Part shown: piece by piece, positions 1 to 11,591 of the stretch
Numbering within the stretch: position 1 is the stretch's first letter
How the letters are laid out: the number at the start of each line of letters is the position of its first letter
NCBI GenBank assembly: GCA_000827265.1
Contig: KN834782.1
Span: 298,192-362,191, forward strand
DNA: 64,000 bases
DNA from: Collybiopsis luxurians FD-317 M1
Taxonomy: Eukaryota; Basidiomycota; Agaricomycetes; Agaricales; Omphalotaceae
Direction: 5' to 3'
Made by a program: the position numbers and the translations under genes
The notes under the pieces: generated by a model
Database searches by the model: none
Seen by the model: only the letters and a program-made list of their open reading frames with translations
What the model was told of the DNA's origin: nothing

Positions 1-3
1 GAC

Positions 4-2786
4 ATGCTGATGAGTGCAATAAATCCTCGAGACAAGGATATTCACCTAGCGAAGCAGTACAAGGAGAGAATCCATGGAGATGTGGGAGGCTCATGGGTAC
101 TAAGAGCCCAGATGGAATCAGTGACAGATGAGCTGGAAGTTGCTATGACCACAGGGGATCCTCATACGAGTCTCAAAACCCAAACCAAGCAGGAGATTTT
201 CTCTCCCAGAGCAGAACATTTGCAAGCTGGAAGCTCAAAAGTACATATTGGAGGTGAAATTCCTCTCGATGCAGCTCTACGATTGGAAAGATGGGCTGCC
301 CGAGACAAGTATGCTGTATCAACGACTCGTTTTGCTAATGAATCTCACCCTGTGGGTCAATATCCTGAACAAACAGTGACAGAGCCCGATTTGGGACACT
401 CATTATAGCCAAATCACTTGGGATTCAGGACTGACAGTCCAACATATCATAGAAGAGAGACACCTGAAACTTTCCATGAGAATAATCAGTTGGAAGGACC
501 GGGTTGGAATGCAAGGGGTTTGGTGAATTCCCCAAATACCACTGGACCTGGAATTCCTTTCTCATCTCGATATTCAGATCCTGGAAACACGGCCCGAGTC
601 AGTGAACAGCAAAACCAATGGAAGATGTCGGGACCAGGTCAGGTAAAACAGTGGAATATGGCATATGCCCCACCCTCAGGGGAAAGGAACAAATTTGAGA
701 ATGAAGGATTTAACTTCATGAGAAGTTGAGATGACTGGGATCTCTTATTTTCCGAAGACCAGCTTTGCCCTTCAGCTCTTGAGACTCATCACCCAATGCC
801 CCCACTAGAGAAAAAGGAATTCACCCCCCTACGAAATGTAAAGGGTAGAGGGAAAGTGGTTAATCCTTTCGCTAGGGAATCAAGTCACCAGACTTCCGAA
901 CCACTGAGAATCACAGAAGTCCCCCCTCAACAGCCTGCAGTTCAACAAACAGTGCATGTCCCACCACCAGTAGTTGTGGAAACTGTTCCACAGGCCACAG
1001 GATTCACTCCACCTGTATTTACAGCTGCTCCTAGGCAATACATCCATCTGACTGGCAAAAATTTTGACTCAATACCTGCAATTCCACATAGAACACCTGG
1101 ATGAGTAACAAATGATTATCACCCTATCATCTCAACATGTCAGGAATCTGCAAGAGTTCCAGCTGAACAATATTGGAGATCGGGGACTCGAGAATATAGA
1201 CCCTACGTAGCGGAGCCGACATATGACTACTCGAATCATGCCAGTACCTACAGAGGGTATGGAGTAGCAGGAGCTCCAGGAGGACCTCCAGGAGGACCCC
1301 CGTATGGAGGAGTCATGCAGACGGGAGGAATTAGTGATGGAAATTTGGAAAGAGAAAGAGGTAGTAGAAATGGCAGTTTTAGAGGGGGATCTGGAGGTGG
1401 TAGACCAGGGGGACTGGGGGGACCAGGAGGACCAGGTAGCCCAGGAGGACCACCCGATGATCCTGACGATTGGGGTTCGAACCACGACGCATATTGGCAC
1501 CCGGCAAATGGATGGGTAGCTGTATGAGGCCCCAGAGGTGAGAGAGGAGAACTGGGTCCTGCAGGATGAGATGCAAGTCAGATTCCAGAATTTGATCAGC
1601 GAAAAGATCGATTAAATAAGGAAGCGAAACTTGATGTCAAAAAACCTGACCCTTTCGATGGTTCTGATAGGTGGAAATGGGAACCTTTCCTCTTGCAAGT
1701 CCATCACACTTTCATGGCCAAACCTACTATCTACAAGAATGACTCAGATAAAATTGGTTTTGCTGTCTCGTATCTGACAGGGGCAGCAGCTACTCACTAT
1801 GATAATTTGCTGAAACAGGAAGAGGCTGGGATCCTCATCCCTGCTCTCCATACTTGGATTGATTTTGTCGCAGAATTCACATTGTATTTCAGATTATTCA
1901 ATCCTGCACGAGACGCACAGGTGAAACTGGCCTGGATCAAACAGATGGACAATGAATCGTTTGCGACATTTATTATTCGATTCCAGGAATATGCATTCAA
2001 GACAGGATACAATGACACGACATTAGTAGCAATGCTCTAAGGGGCAGTAACAAGGAGCCTTGATGTGACAGTAGCGGCTCAAACTCATCCCCCTCAGAAT
2101 TATCCACAATGGGTACAGCGATTCCAGGAGTTGGACAATTCGATTTGGGCAACCAATGTAGCTCATTCTTGTGGAGGAAATTCTGGTTTTGGGACATATA
2201 ATCCTTTGGCCCCATCGAATCCTCAACACTCTAACCCACGACAAGGATCCAATAATAATAACCCCCAGCAAGCAGGGGGTCAACAAGGTAGGAATCAAGG
2301 TAATTGGAACAATCGACAAAGGGGAGCTGCAGCCTTGGATAGTAATGTAAATTTGGACAATATTAGTGGTACAGTATATGGACAATCTGAAGACTTTATG
2401 AGCGCCTCGAGTCAGAATGGAAATAGTGGAGAAGGCTTAGAAAATCAGGGAGGAAACAATGGAGTCTCGAAAAACCCAGGAGATGAAGAATTCCTACAGG
2501 CGATTCGAGCTGCCAGGACCCCTGAGCAAGTTGAAGAGTTCTGTTGACATCATAAACTGGGACTCTGCTATAATTGTGGTGGATCAGATCATATTGGTAA
2601 AGATTGCAAGAATAGGGAGAATTGGGACCCTCCAAAAAATGGAACTTCAAGTATAAACAATCAACAAAGTGACCAGTTGAGGGCTGCAACCTTTACTCTA
2701 GAAGGGGACCCACCTAACGACGAGATTTGGAATGTCGAGATAGAAAACGACTTGGGAAAAGTGGAGGGAATTCCAGAGACACACTG
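4..2786 (+). pseudogene. gag: gag of chromovirus A, broken by stops
   Basis: Open segments at 4-408, 418-729, 796-1104, 1693-2040 and 2065-2547 together form a structural Gag protein. It includes a Gly/Pro-rich stretch (about 1,270-1,470), a retrotransposon Gag core (about 1,620-2,050) and an Asn/Gln-rich linker (about 2,220-2,350). A CCHC zinc knuckle (CYNCGGSDHIGKDC) lies at about 2,563-2,606. Copy B on the minus strand allows direct comparison: the stop at 406-408 is TGG in copy B, the TAA at 2,038-2,040 is CAA there, and the TGA at 2,545-2,547 is CGA there. Some TGA stops (about 727-729 and 1,102-1,104) are shared by both copies, so they were either inherited or arose at the same CpG independently. 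Confidence 0.8.
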
Positions 2787-2789
2787 AGA

Positions 2790-3600
2790 GCAGCCTGGAA
2801 TCCAAAAAACCCTGCTCAAGCAGTCTGTCGTGGGGCAGTAATAGAAAAAACATCCCCTGCTTGTCTCTCGTCTCACTCTAACAACTCATTTCTCGTCTTG
2901 ACATGTTTCCCCTTCTCTGATTCCGAAAATCTAAGCTATAATACTCTTATTGATTTGGGTGCAACTTGTTCTTTTATTGATAAAAACCTTGCAGAAAAAT
3001 TCCCAAAAAATATCTCCAATTTAGATACTCCAATTCCACTTGAACTATTCAATGGTCAACCAACTTCGGCAGGGGATATAACAAAAATCTTTAAAGATAC
3101 TATCAGCTTCGCCGACGGTTCAATTCAAACAGTCAAATTCCTAATAACCCAACTACACCCAACAGCTCCTATCGTGTTAGGCTTACCATGGCTCAAAGAA
3201 TTCAATCCTGAAATAAATTGGAAGGATTTGACTTTGACATTCCAAGGAAGAGAACGAATTTCAGCTTCACTAGTTGATTCATTCACTGGTACATGGAACT
3301 TGAATACTAGCGAGATGCAGGATACCTCAGTCCCTGACTCGAAACATGAATCAGCTTATAAAGAACAAGAAAATGTGGATGTAGACTCATCAGTTTTGGA
3401 ATTCAATGAATGGTTGCTTTATACGAATTGGGCTCATGATTATGACAAGGATTTCAAAAAATGGAAAAATAAATACAATATAGGGGACAATGGAAGTGGA
3501 TACTCTGAGAAAGCATTGAAAGCTTGGGCAGAAAGGATTGACGAAAGAAGTTTGAAACTGCCAGCATACAAGCAGAAACAGAGGTGGATATATAAATGAG
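2790..3600 (+). pseudogene. aspartic protease domain of chromovirus A
   Basis: The frame 2,727-3,599 contains the retropepsin signature as LIDLGATCSFID at about 2,947-2,982, followed by the hydrophobic IVLGLPWL motif near 3,173. The canonical triad is Asp-Ser/Thr-Gly. Here the middle residue is Leu (TTG), whereas copy B has Ser (TCA). Both derive simply from TCG by one transition on either strand. The enzyme would have matured the Gag-Pol polyprotein and is probably inactive. The region downstream to about 3,970 is an unconserved linker. Confidence 0.75.
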
Positions 3601-4025
3601 TCAGAAAATTGCATCAGGATTCTATCCCACAAGGCCTGCTGACAAGGGTATTAAATATCTCAAAAACCTCTGCACTCCAACAACAGAGAAAACATACAAA
3701 ACGAGGGATGAAGATAGGAAAACCTGAAAAGGTCGAAAGGAGAATGGGTCCAAACCTCCCAGGCAAGGCAGTAAGTCTCATCAGTGCAGCTGCAATGGAC
3801 ACTATAATACGAGACAGGATGCCTGCCTATTTCCTGCATATCACCACAGTCTCGAATCAAGTGAATAATGATGATACCACTAATACGGAAAAATCTGCAA
3901 CTCACAAGTTGATTCGAGGAAATAGGGAAGCTACAGAAAAACTTCTGACAGAAGCAGAGACTGGAGAATCTTGAAAAGATGAAGAAGAGATACTCAAACA
4001 TGTTCCCAAGAAGTATCGAGACTTC

Positions 4026-5452
4026 TTGGACATGTTCTCCCCAGGAGAAGCGAAGGTCTTACCTCCACACCATCTGTACGATTTAAAAATTGAGACGGAA
4101 GGAGACTCAGCCCCTCCCTTTGGGAAACTCTATAACATGTTGGAAATGGAGCTAAAAGCCCTAAAAGACTATATCGATGATATGCTAGGGAAAGGGTTTA
4201 TTAGAGCCTCCAACTCGCCTGCTGGGGCTCCAGTTCTATTTGTAAAAAGAAGGACAGAAGCCTAAGGCTTTGTGTTGACTATCGGGCCTTAAATTGAATC
4301 ACAAGGAAGAATAGGTATCCCTTACCCCTTATAGGCCCACTTGTTGACCACCTACAAAAGGCAAAATATTTTACGAAACTCAATTTGAGAGCAGGATATA
4401 ACAATGTCCAAATAGTGGAAGGCCATGAGTGGAAAACAGCGTTTCGTATGCGATACGGATCCTACAAAATGTTGGTCATGCCTTTCGGGTTAACAAATGC
4501 CCCTTCGGCCTTCCAATTTTTTATAAACAACATTTTCCATGATTTACTGGATGTATGTGTGGTTATTTACTTGGACGACATTCTCATTTACTTGGATGAT
4601 GAAAAAACCCATGAGGAACAAGTCCAAAAGGTACTACAAAGGCTACGAGACAACCACCTACACATGAAACTAGAAAAATGCAGTTTCGATACCAACACAG
4701 TTGAATATTTGGGGGTAATAAGAAATCCCAATGGGGTGTCGATGGATCAGTCCAAAGTCAAAGCCATAACATCTTGGCCGGTTCCACAGAATATAAAAGA
4801 ACTGCAGTCATTCTTGGGTTTTGCAAATTTCTATCGCAGATTTATTGACAACTATAGTGGCATAATGAAAGCCCTAATGTCACTACTGCGAAAGGATGCC
4901 ATTTGGCATTGGGACAAGTCATGTCAAAGGTGTTTCAATTTATTAAAAGATGCCTTTACACATGCCCCAGTGCTACAACATTTCAACCCAGAACTTCCGA
5001 TTATTCTGGAATGTGACGCATCGGATTGGGCAATAGCAGGAATATTGTCTCAGCTGGATCCAAAAACTGGAGAAATACATCTGATTGCTTTTCATACTAG
5101 GTTCATGATACCAGCGGAAATAAATTACAATATTTACGACAAGGAGCTACTGGCTATCATGGAATATTTTAAAGTTTGGAGAGCCTATTGTGACAGTTCG
5201 AGATTCCAAATCCAAGTTTATTCTGATCACAATAACCTGCAGTGGTTTATGACTACCAAACAGCTGTCGGCAAGACAAGCGAGGTGGTCAGAAGCCTTAT
5301 CAGGATTTGACTTCCAAATCAACTATAGACCTGGAACTTTGGGAGCAAAACCAGATGCTTTGATGAGACGAGCAGATGTATACCCAAAGAAAGGAATTGA
5401 TAGGGACTCTGCTAGAGCAGGAAGAGAGCAAATATTGATTCCTCTGGAATGA
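4026..5452 (+). pseudogene. pol: reverse transcriptase and RNase H of chromovirus A
   Basis: The reverse transcriptase begins near 4,026 and is cut by TAA at 4,263 and TGA at about 4,295. It then runs open from 4,385 to 5,452. The catalytic YLDD box (VIYLDDILIY) is at about 4,563-4,592, preceded by the fingers/palm motif MPFGLTNAPSAF. The RNase H-like domain follows with ECDASDWAIAG and the KPDALMRR block near 5,350, the usual end of this domain in Ty3 elements. It copies element RNA into DNA in cytoplasmic particles. It is degenerate here because of the stops. Confidence 0.88.
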
Positions 5453-7008
5453 CTCAATGCAGCATTGCTTTTGAATGAGGATTTGTTATTAGAACAGATT
5501 TGAAAGGCAGAACAAGATGAATTCATGTGAGACACCATAAGGCAGATTCGAGAAGGGAAGATTAAAAATGTGGTATTTGAAAATGGGTTACTTAAATGAC
5601 AAGGTCATATATATGTCCCTAATGACACAAACCTTCAATGAGACGTACTATCTGCCTATCACAATCATGCACTCAGAGGACATCCGGGCAAGAAAAAAAC
5701 AAAAAGGATACTCAATCAGTTGTTCTTTTGGAAAGGAAGCAGCAAGGACATACATCACTACGTACAAAGCTGCCATACTTGTATAAGATCCAAGGCTAGA
5801 AGAACTCTCCGATATGGGAATCTGAAACCTCTACCCATTGGGCAAAGACCCTGGAGCTCAATTTTGATGGACCATATAGTTCAACTCCCGAAAGCAGGAA
5901 AGGAACAATTTGACGCAATCCTAGTAGTAGTAGATCAGCTCACAAAACAAGCCATCTATATTCCCTGTCACACAATAGACACTGCAAAGGATTTTGCAAG
6001 ACTATTCCTCGAAAATGTATTCTCGAAACATGGGCTACCAGTGGATATCATCTTGGATCGGGGAAGCTTGTTCATCTCCCAGTTTTGGAAGGAATTGTGT
6101 AAGATACTTGGTATCGAGTCTCATCTCTCAATGGCATATCACCCTCAAATGGATGGGCAGACAGAGAGAACTAATCAAAGCCTCAAAGGATACCTAAGAA
6201 TCTATACATCTTATGACCAAGATGACTGGGATGCCTTATTACCTATCGCAGAATTCGTATACAACAACACTCCCCATTCAACTACAGGATTAACACCCTT
6301 CTTTGTGAATAAAGGATACCATCTGAAACTTTCAATTAACCTATCAAAGGTGAACAACTTGGAAGCAAACCAGTATGCTACCGAATTAAAAGAAATACAC
6401 AAATATTTGAAACAATGAATATATGAAGCGAATGAGGCAGCAGCGAATCAGTTCAATTGCCACCATGCTGGAAATCCCAATTGGAAAAAGGGCGACCAAG
6501 TCTGGCTGGACATGGGTAACATCTGAACAAGAAGACCTACCAAGAAATTGGATTACAAGTGGACAGGACCCTATACGATACTCGATAAAATAGGATCTCA
6601 TGCATATCGACTCGAGTTACCGGGGGACCTACAACGAATCCACAATGTATTCCATGTCAATAGACTAAAACCCCACCACACCGATCCTTTCCAGCGAGTC
6701 ATATTGCCACCTCCACCAATCTTCATTAAAGGGGAACCGGAATATGAAGTCGAGTCAATAAAAGACAGTCGTCCAATGGGAGAAACGGACAGAGGAATCC
6801 AGTACTTGATCAAATGGAAAGGGTATGATGAGGAGTCCTGGATTCCCTGGAAAGGTATGGTAGGAAGTATTGATTTGATTCGCGAGTAGGAGAAAGCACA
6901 TCTGAGGAAACAAAAGTTACCTCTCGAGCTCCTCAAAGAACTCAAAAGCCTAGCCCTGCAAGATGAGGAGGAAAGGGAGTTGAGACAAGCAGCTGAAGCT
7001 GTCATTTA
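5453..7008 (+). pseudogene. integrase and chromodomain of chromovirus A
   Basis: After several TGA stops (5,452 to about 5,640) the integrase reads HHCC zinc-binding remnants (HNHALRGHPGKK, then CHTCIRSKARR). The DDE core has its first Asp at MDHIVQLP, its second in ILDRGS, and its Glu in DGQTERTNQ, about 35 residues further on. A chromodomain follows at about 6,735-6,880, marked by YLIKWKGYDEESW. This module binds modified histones and targets insertion to heterochromatin. A TAG at 6,887-6,889 precedes about 40 codons of a charged tail ending at TAA 7,006-7,008, which was probably the original polyprotein end. Confidence 0.88.
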
Positions 7009-7040
7009 ATTGAGAGAAATGAAATCGAAACCTCAACCTT

Positions 7041-7050
7041 AAAGGGGGGG
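7041..7050 (+). other. internal polypurine tract-like site
   Basis: The run AAAGGGGGGG followed by TAA lies 33 bases after the polyprotein stop. It closely resembles the true polypurine tract before the 3' LTR at 10,571, including the preceding CCTTA. Position and sequence suggest it is either the ancestral 3' polypurine tract, left behind when the antisense cargo was gained, or a working central polypurine tract. Confidence 0.5.
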
Positions 7051-7208
7051 TAAAAGCAATACTTCAAGTTTTCATTTCCAATTTCTCAACACGTTTCTCT
7101 CTATTATTATCAAAAATCATAACAAATTCATAATTCCATTTCAGGGAAATAAAGCATACAGTGGGCATAGATTGGGATATACAGGTACAGAAGGCTGGAA
7201 CAGAAGGA

Positions 7209-10200
7209 CTAGTCAAAGGACAACTCACTTAATTTGTCATGTTCAGCTTGAACATCGAAAGGGATTCCAAATACTTCCTCCAGTTCCTGGGCATATAAAT
7301 CTTCAACACGCTTGATCTCCATCTGCTCCCATATATCCTGCAAGGACAGAGCCATATGGAGGCTGGGATCTGCCAATTCATCTTCATTCTTCTTGACCAA
7401 CGAATAGGTCAAAGGATCCTCCCTGGTGCGAACAAAGTAGGCATTAGGGTGACCAGACAAAAAGATCACTACAGGAGATGTATTGCAAGTCTCGACGAGA
7501 GTACTGGGAAGGGAAGTGGTATTGAGAGAAGGAACAAAATTGGATAGGGAATCGGGAGTGGAGTCACTCTTTGTCTTGAAAGGAAAGGATTCAGATGAAG
7601 GACCACCCCATACGTCCATAGGGGCAACGGTGCTAGTAGTTACTGGTTCCAAGGGCAGATCTCCAATATTCAAGAGACAACAAAGCTCCTCGTAAATGCC
7701 ATGAAATTGAGATAATTCAACTCCATGCCCCTGGGCCAAAGCTTCAGCAGCCAGTTGGAGGTTGTGGGACTCGACGAGAGAGTCTCGCAACTCCTTAATA
7801 ACCTGATCTTGCTCCTTAATGGTCACCTCAGCAGTTTCGTGAAGATATCTGGCTTCCTGGGTGACTCGCTAGGAAGGATCAGTAAGCCAGGGAAACCCTA
7901 CGACAAGTTGAAAAGACATACAGACAACTTGAGCATCTTATCTTCAAATTCCTGCATGGTTCAACTCAAGAGTTCTCGCAACTCATGGATCTCATTGGAT
8001 TGACCCTCAACAACCCTCTGCAATTGCCCAAACTCACAACGAGCTTGGTTCACAAGGATGTCCCGATCAGATACAACTTGAGAAATACTCTCAGCAGCAT
8101 CAGCGAGATGATCTAGGAATGAAGCAGAGTCAAAGGGAGAAGGGGAAGCCATGACAAGGGAGGATCTCAAAATGAGGATAGAAAAATAGTCTCGAAAAAG
8201 TATCCTTTTATCGAGACAAGGATGCCCGATATGAACCTAATAAGGGATGAAACGTGCAGCCACATGCATATGCCTCATGGAAATTTTTGAATACTTTGAT
8301 TCTCAGGAGATATCTTATTTTGAACCTGGGGCAACTTCTTATTTCACACAAAGGAGGGGCCCAAAAAAGAAAAAGATTTAATTTAGGAAGGGAAATACAA
8401 AAAATTCAGAATAAGGATCTATCTAGATACAAGAAGTTTACAAGCCAAAAGTCCTATGAACTACTAGAAGAAGGTTTTGAAGGCGAGGCAGCAGCAAACT
8501 GCCCTCAGACTGACTCAAAAAGCTGCCGAAGCTGGGCGAGTTCTTCATCTCGCGACTTCAACTCCTCTGCTGCGACTTGACGGGCCTCTTCACTGGCAGC
8601 CAATTTCTTCTTCAACTCCTCTATCTCACCATCCTGAGCTTCCATTGCTCCCCTTAGTTGTTGAACCTCCTATAAGATACCCTATCAAAACACTAAAACA
8701 GCTGAAAGAGAAGAAGGGAACTTACCATCGACTGAACGTCACCCATGAAATGTCGAACAAAGGATTTGAGTTGAGTCAGCTCTTCATCCTTATCCTTCAA
8801 CTGTGAGTCATGCGAGATCACTTGTTCCTGCAGACAGAGATTCTCGGCCTCCAAACAATCTGACTTCCACAACAAGGCTTGATATTCCCAATACGCTCGG
8901 AGGAGCTCATCTTGCTGAGCATTAACAATATTGGCGGAAGACAAGTTGATCATTGAGAGGGACTCGACGAACTGGGTTAACCCGCTATTCGAAAACAGGG
9001 CGGGAGGTTTGGAAGAGGGATGATTCTATAAAGGGAATGTCAAAACAATTAGCGATACAATGAAAAACCAGAAATAAAGAAGTTACGTACCAGTTGCTCC
9101 TTGAGTTCATTAAAAATGCCTTGAACCATCCCATCCGCCAACTCCCAGAGATCTTGCTCTAATATCTTCTTACCAGGACCAGACAATAATTCAGCAATCC
9201 GCATAATGACGCACTCGATCGCAGTTCATATCACTGAAACAGGAATTAGTTAGAACAGCGACATGAATGGAAGAATAGTGAAACTCACTTTCGTCCCGAG
9301 TAGTGGAAGAGTCGTCAGAAGGGTCTCGCTTAACGAGAGGTTTGAAAAACCAGGTTTTCAAACCAGAAACCTCGCGATAGGACCGGTTGTCAATGGCCTT
9401 CCAGATGGGGGAGGGAGGTGTCAGAACAGGAACAGGGGGAGGTGGAACTTCTTCGGGATAGTCCAAGGTCATGGCATCCAGCTCTTCCAGAGCTCCCATC
9501 TCCACGTCGACATCTGCAGTGTCACAAATGACCTCCTTCCCCTTGCAAGACGAAGTTGGAACAATTGGTTCGCAACTCAGCTCCCCTAGATGCACCCTTT
9601 CCTCTCGAAGGAGCTGACTCTTTCGAAATGCATTTGAAGAAACAACTAGAAGATAATGAGTAATTATAATAACCCTAGACTCATCGAGCTCACCAGCTTT
9701 CCTTTTTCCTTCTGAAGTCCTCAGCCTGTCTGACGATAAACCCAACTCTTCTGGATGACTACAGTAGTAAGGGGTTTTTTGCAACCCCGCCATTAAGGCA
9801 TTCCATTCTTTGCCCCGAATAGGAAACAGCCCTTGACTTGACACGATACAATAAGTGACGATGAGGGGGAGCTTAGCGAGGATGGGGAATTGAAGGAGAC
9901 AAAAGATACTCTTGAAGGAACAAAACTTCTTACTAGAAGGATAGTTCGCTTTGCAAGTACTGCATGATAAAGAGTTTGGGCGAAGGGAGCATGAGGAGTG
10001 AAGATTATGCGACTCGCAATATTTGCAAGATGGATAGCTCCTGAAAATATTCCTCCACTCTTCGACATCTACCCTATCCAAAACCTTGGGACTTGAGTTG
10101 GCCAGATACACATCTTCATAGATGGGCTGGAGGCCAGTAGGAAGGGAAGTGGGAACTCTGTCTGTTATGGAGATGGAGGGATACTGGAGTCGCGTGCTGC

Positions 10201-10384
10201 ATTCAAAGGCCACATGCTGCATTTTCTTGGCCGCTGGGGGAGCTGAAGGAAGAGCGTTGGAGAAGGGAACCACAGAGGCTGATTGGAGAGGCTGCAGAAC
10301 CCTGAGGATCAGTTGGGGCTTCGACCCTCCTGAATTACTTGAAGACGCAATAGGTTGGTTGGGAAACATTTGAGAGGACGACAT
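7209..10384 (-). CDS. antisense, intron-containing cargo gene inside chromovirus A
   Basis: No known family was recognised. On the minus strand a multi-exon gene can be read, probably starting at the ATG at 10,384 (MSSSQMF). Candidate GT-AG introns are 9,646-9,693, 9,234-9,288, 9,026-9,090, 8,670-8,725 and 7,869-7,921. The first exon encodes a Ser/Pro-rich start and a six-cysteine pattern, C-x2-C-x8-C-x8-C-x2-C-x10-C followed by SF, at about 9,930-10,035. Later exons (8,953-8,693 and 7,826-7,209) encode heptad-rich, Glu/Gln/Leu-rich coiled coils and an acidic tail. The gene lies wholly between the pol end and the 3' LTR, opposite to the element's transcription. Exon joins between about 8,660 and 7,930 are uncertain. 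It may be a captured host gene or an element-encoded antisense ORF as known in some plant Ty3 elements. Confidence 0.55.
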
Positions 10385-10570
10385 AGTGGTAAGAGAAAGA
10401 GAGGAAATTGACTCAAAAACCCAGGGTGCCAGCTTTATAAGGGCTTCAGACTTAGAGTTTTTTGATCGAAATTCAGTATCCGGCATATCAAAACTCAATC
10501 TGACAGCGAACAGTCATGACACTGTGTTGCATCAAAAGCGATGTGTCCTTTTGAGGGCTCAAGGACCTTA

Positions 10571-10580
10571 GGGGGGGTAA
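10571..10580 (+). other. polypurine tract of chromovirus A
   Basis: GGGGGGGTAA lies directly before the TGTTATGCCC start of the 3' LTR. This is the expected place and composition for the plus-strand primer site in reverse transcription. Confidence 0.8.
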
Positions 10581-11275
10581 TGTTATGCCCTACACTATTT
10601 TTTCTGCTCTTTCCAACCAGTACACTCACAACACGACTCAATAATAGTCTTACCAATCAACTCGGCTCTCCAAATCCGACACGCATTTTGCAAGGCGAAC
10701 TAACCAGTTGCTCATTCCAAACTTCTATTCACAAGGCCACATGTCTTCCTGCAGAGTATAAAAGCCTTGTACCTACATCTCTCACAATAATGCTGTTATT
10801 ACCTGAACTATCTTGATCTGTGTTGTTTCTGTTCTCTTGTTCACTAGTCTATAATATTATTCTGCTTAACACCGAGTCGAGCAAACCCCATTGACACTGA
10901 GTCACTGGCATATCCACTTCTCACTTGTCGAACTGATCAACAAGACTATTCGACTGCCGTAGCCTCTTGAATATTCTGTCTCGTAGGGTAAACGGACACC
11001 GAGTCACAAACCTTCTGAGTCAACCCTCGTTAATACTGTCTTAATGAGTCCTTTTGATATACAATCTCTAGTCACACCGAGCTACTAGAATTGTTATTTG
11101 ACACTCGAGGATCATTCCTCTATATCAAATACTCAAACTGTACAGGACTCGATCACTTGTCGTACGTAGCGACTCCCCATCGTGTACTCTGTCTCAGCTG
11201 TGGTATAATAAATTACTTTCTACTCACTGAACCTGCTACAAGCTTCTAATAACAAAGGTAGTAAAGGTCCTAACA
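10581..11275 (+). repeat. 3' LTR of chromovirus A
   Basis: The 695-bp LTR starts TGTTATGCCC and ends GGTCCTAACA. It is matched along its length by the inverted copy at 16,120-16,814, which is also 695 bp. A likely core promoter (GAGTATAAAAG) lies at about 10,755-10,765. The LTR ends exactly where copy B sequence resumes at 11,276. Differences from the other copy are concentrated at CpG-derived positions, for example ACGATG here against GCAATG there. Confidence 0.9.
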
Positions 11276-11511
11276 ATAGTATCTTTAAAGATTTTTGTTA
11301 TATCTCCTGCCGAAGTTGGCTGTCCATCAAATAATTCAAGTGGAATTGGAGTATCTAAATCAGAGATATTTTTTGGGAATTTTTCTGCAAGGTTTGTATC
11401 AATAAAAGAACAAGTCGTGCCTGAATCAATAAGAGTATTATAGCTTAGATTTTCGGAATCGGAGAAGGGGAAATGTGTTGAGACAAGAAATAAGTTGTTA
11501 GAGCGAGACAA
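11276..11511 (-). pseudogene. protease fragment of chromovirus B
   Basis: The fragment reads the retropepsin motif LIDSGTTCSFID, with the catalytic Asp-Ser-Gly intact, unlike copy A. It ends by truncation at the junction with the LTR at 11,275. Confidence 0.75.
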
Positions 11512-11591
11512 GAGATGAGCTGGGGATGTTTTTTCTATTACTGCCCCACGACAGACCGCTTGAGCAGGGTTTTTTGGATTCCAGGCTGCTC

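Larger units (their letters stand above)
1..11275 (+). mobile_element. Ty3/gypsy chromovirus, copy A (5' end outside window)
   Basis: This is a plus-strand LTR retrotransposon with domains in the order Gag, zinc knuckle, aspartic protease, reverse transcriptase, RNase H, integrase, chromodomain, then an antisense cargo gene, a polypurine tract and a 3' LTR. The chromodomain after integrase places it among chromoviruses. The 5' LTR and start of gag are to the left of the window. Many in-frame stops, mostly TGA, make it non-autonomous. It abuts copy B exactly at its 3' LTR end, so it most likely inserted into copy B's protease region. That would be confirmed by finding the rest of copy B left of the window. 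Confidence 0.9.
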
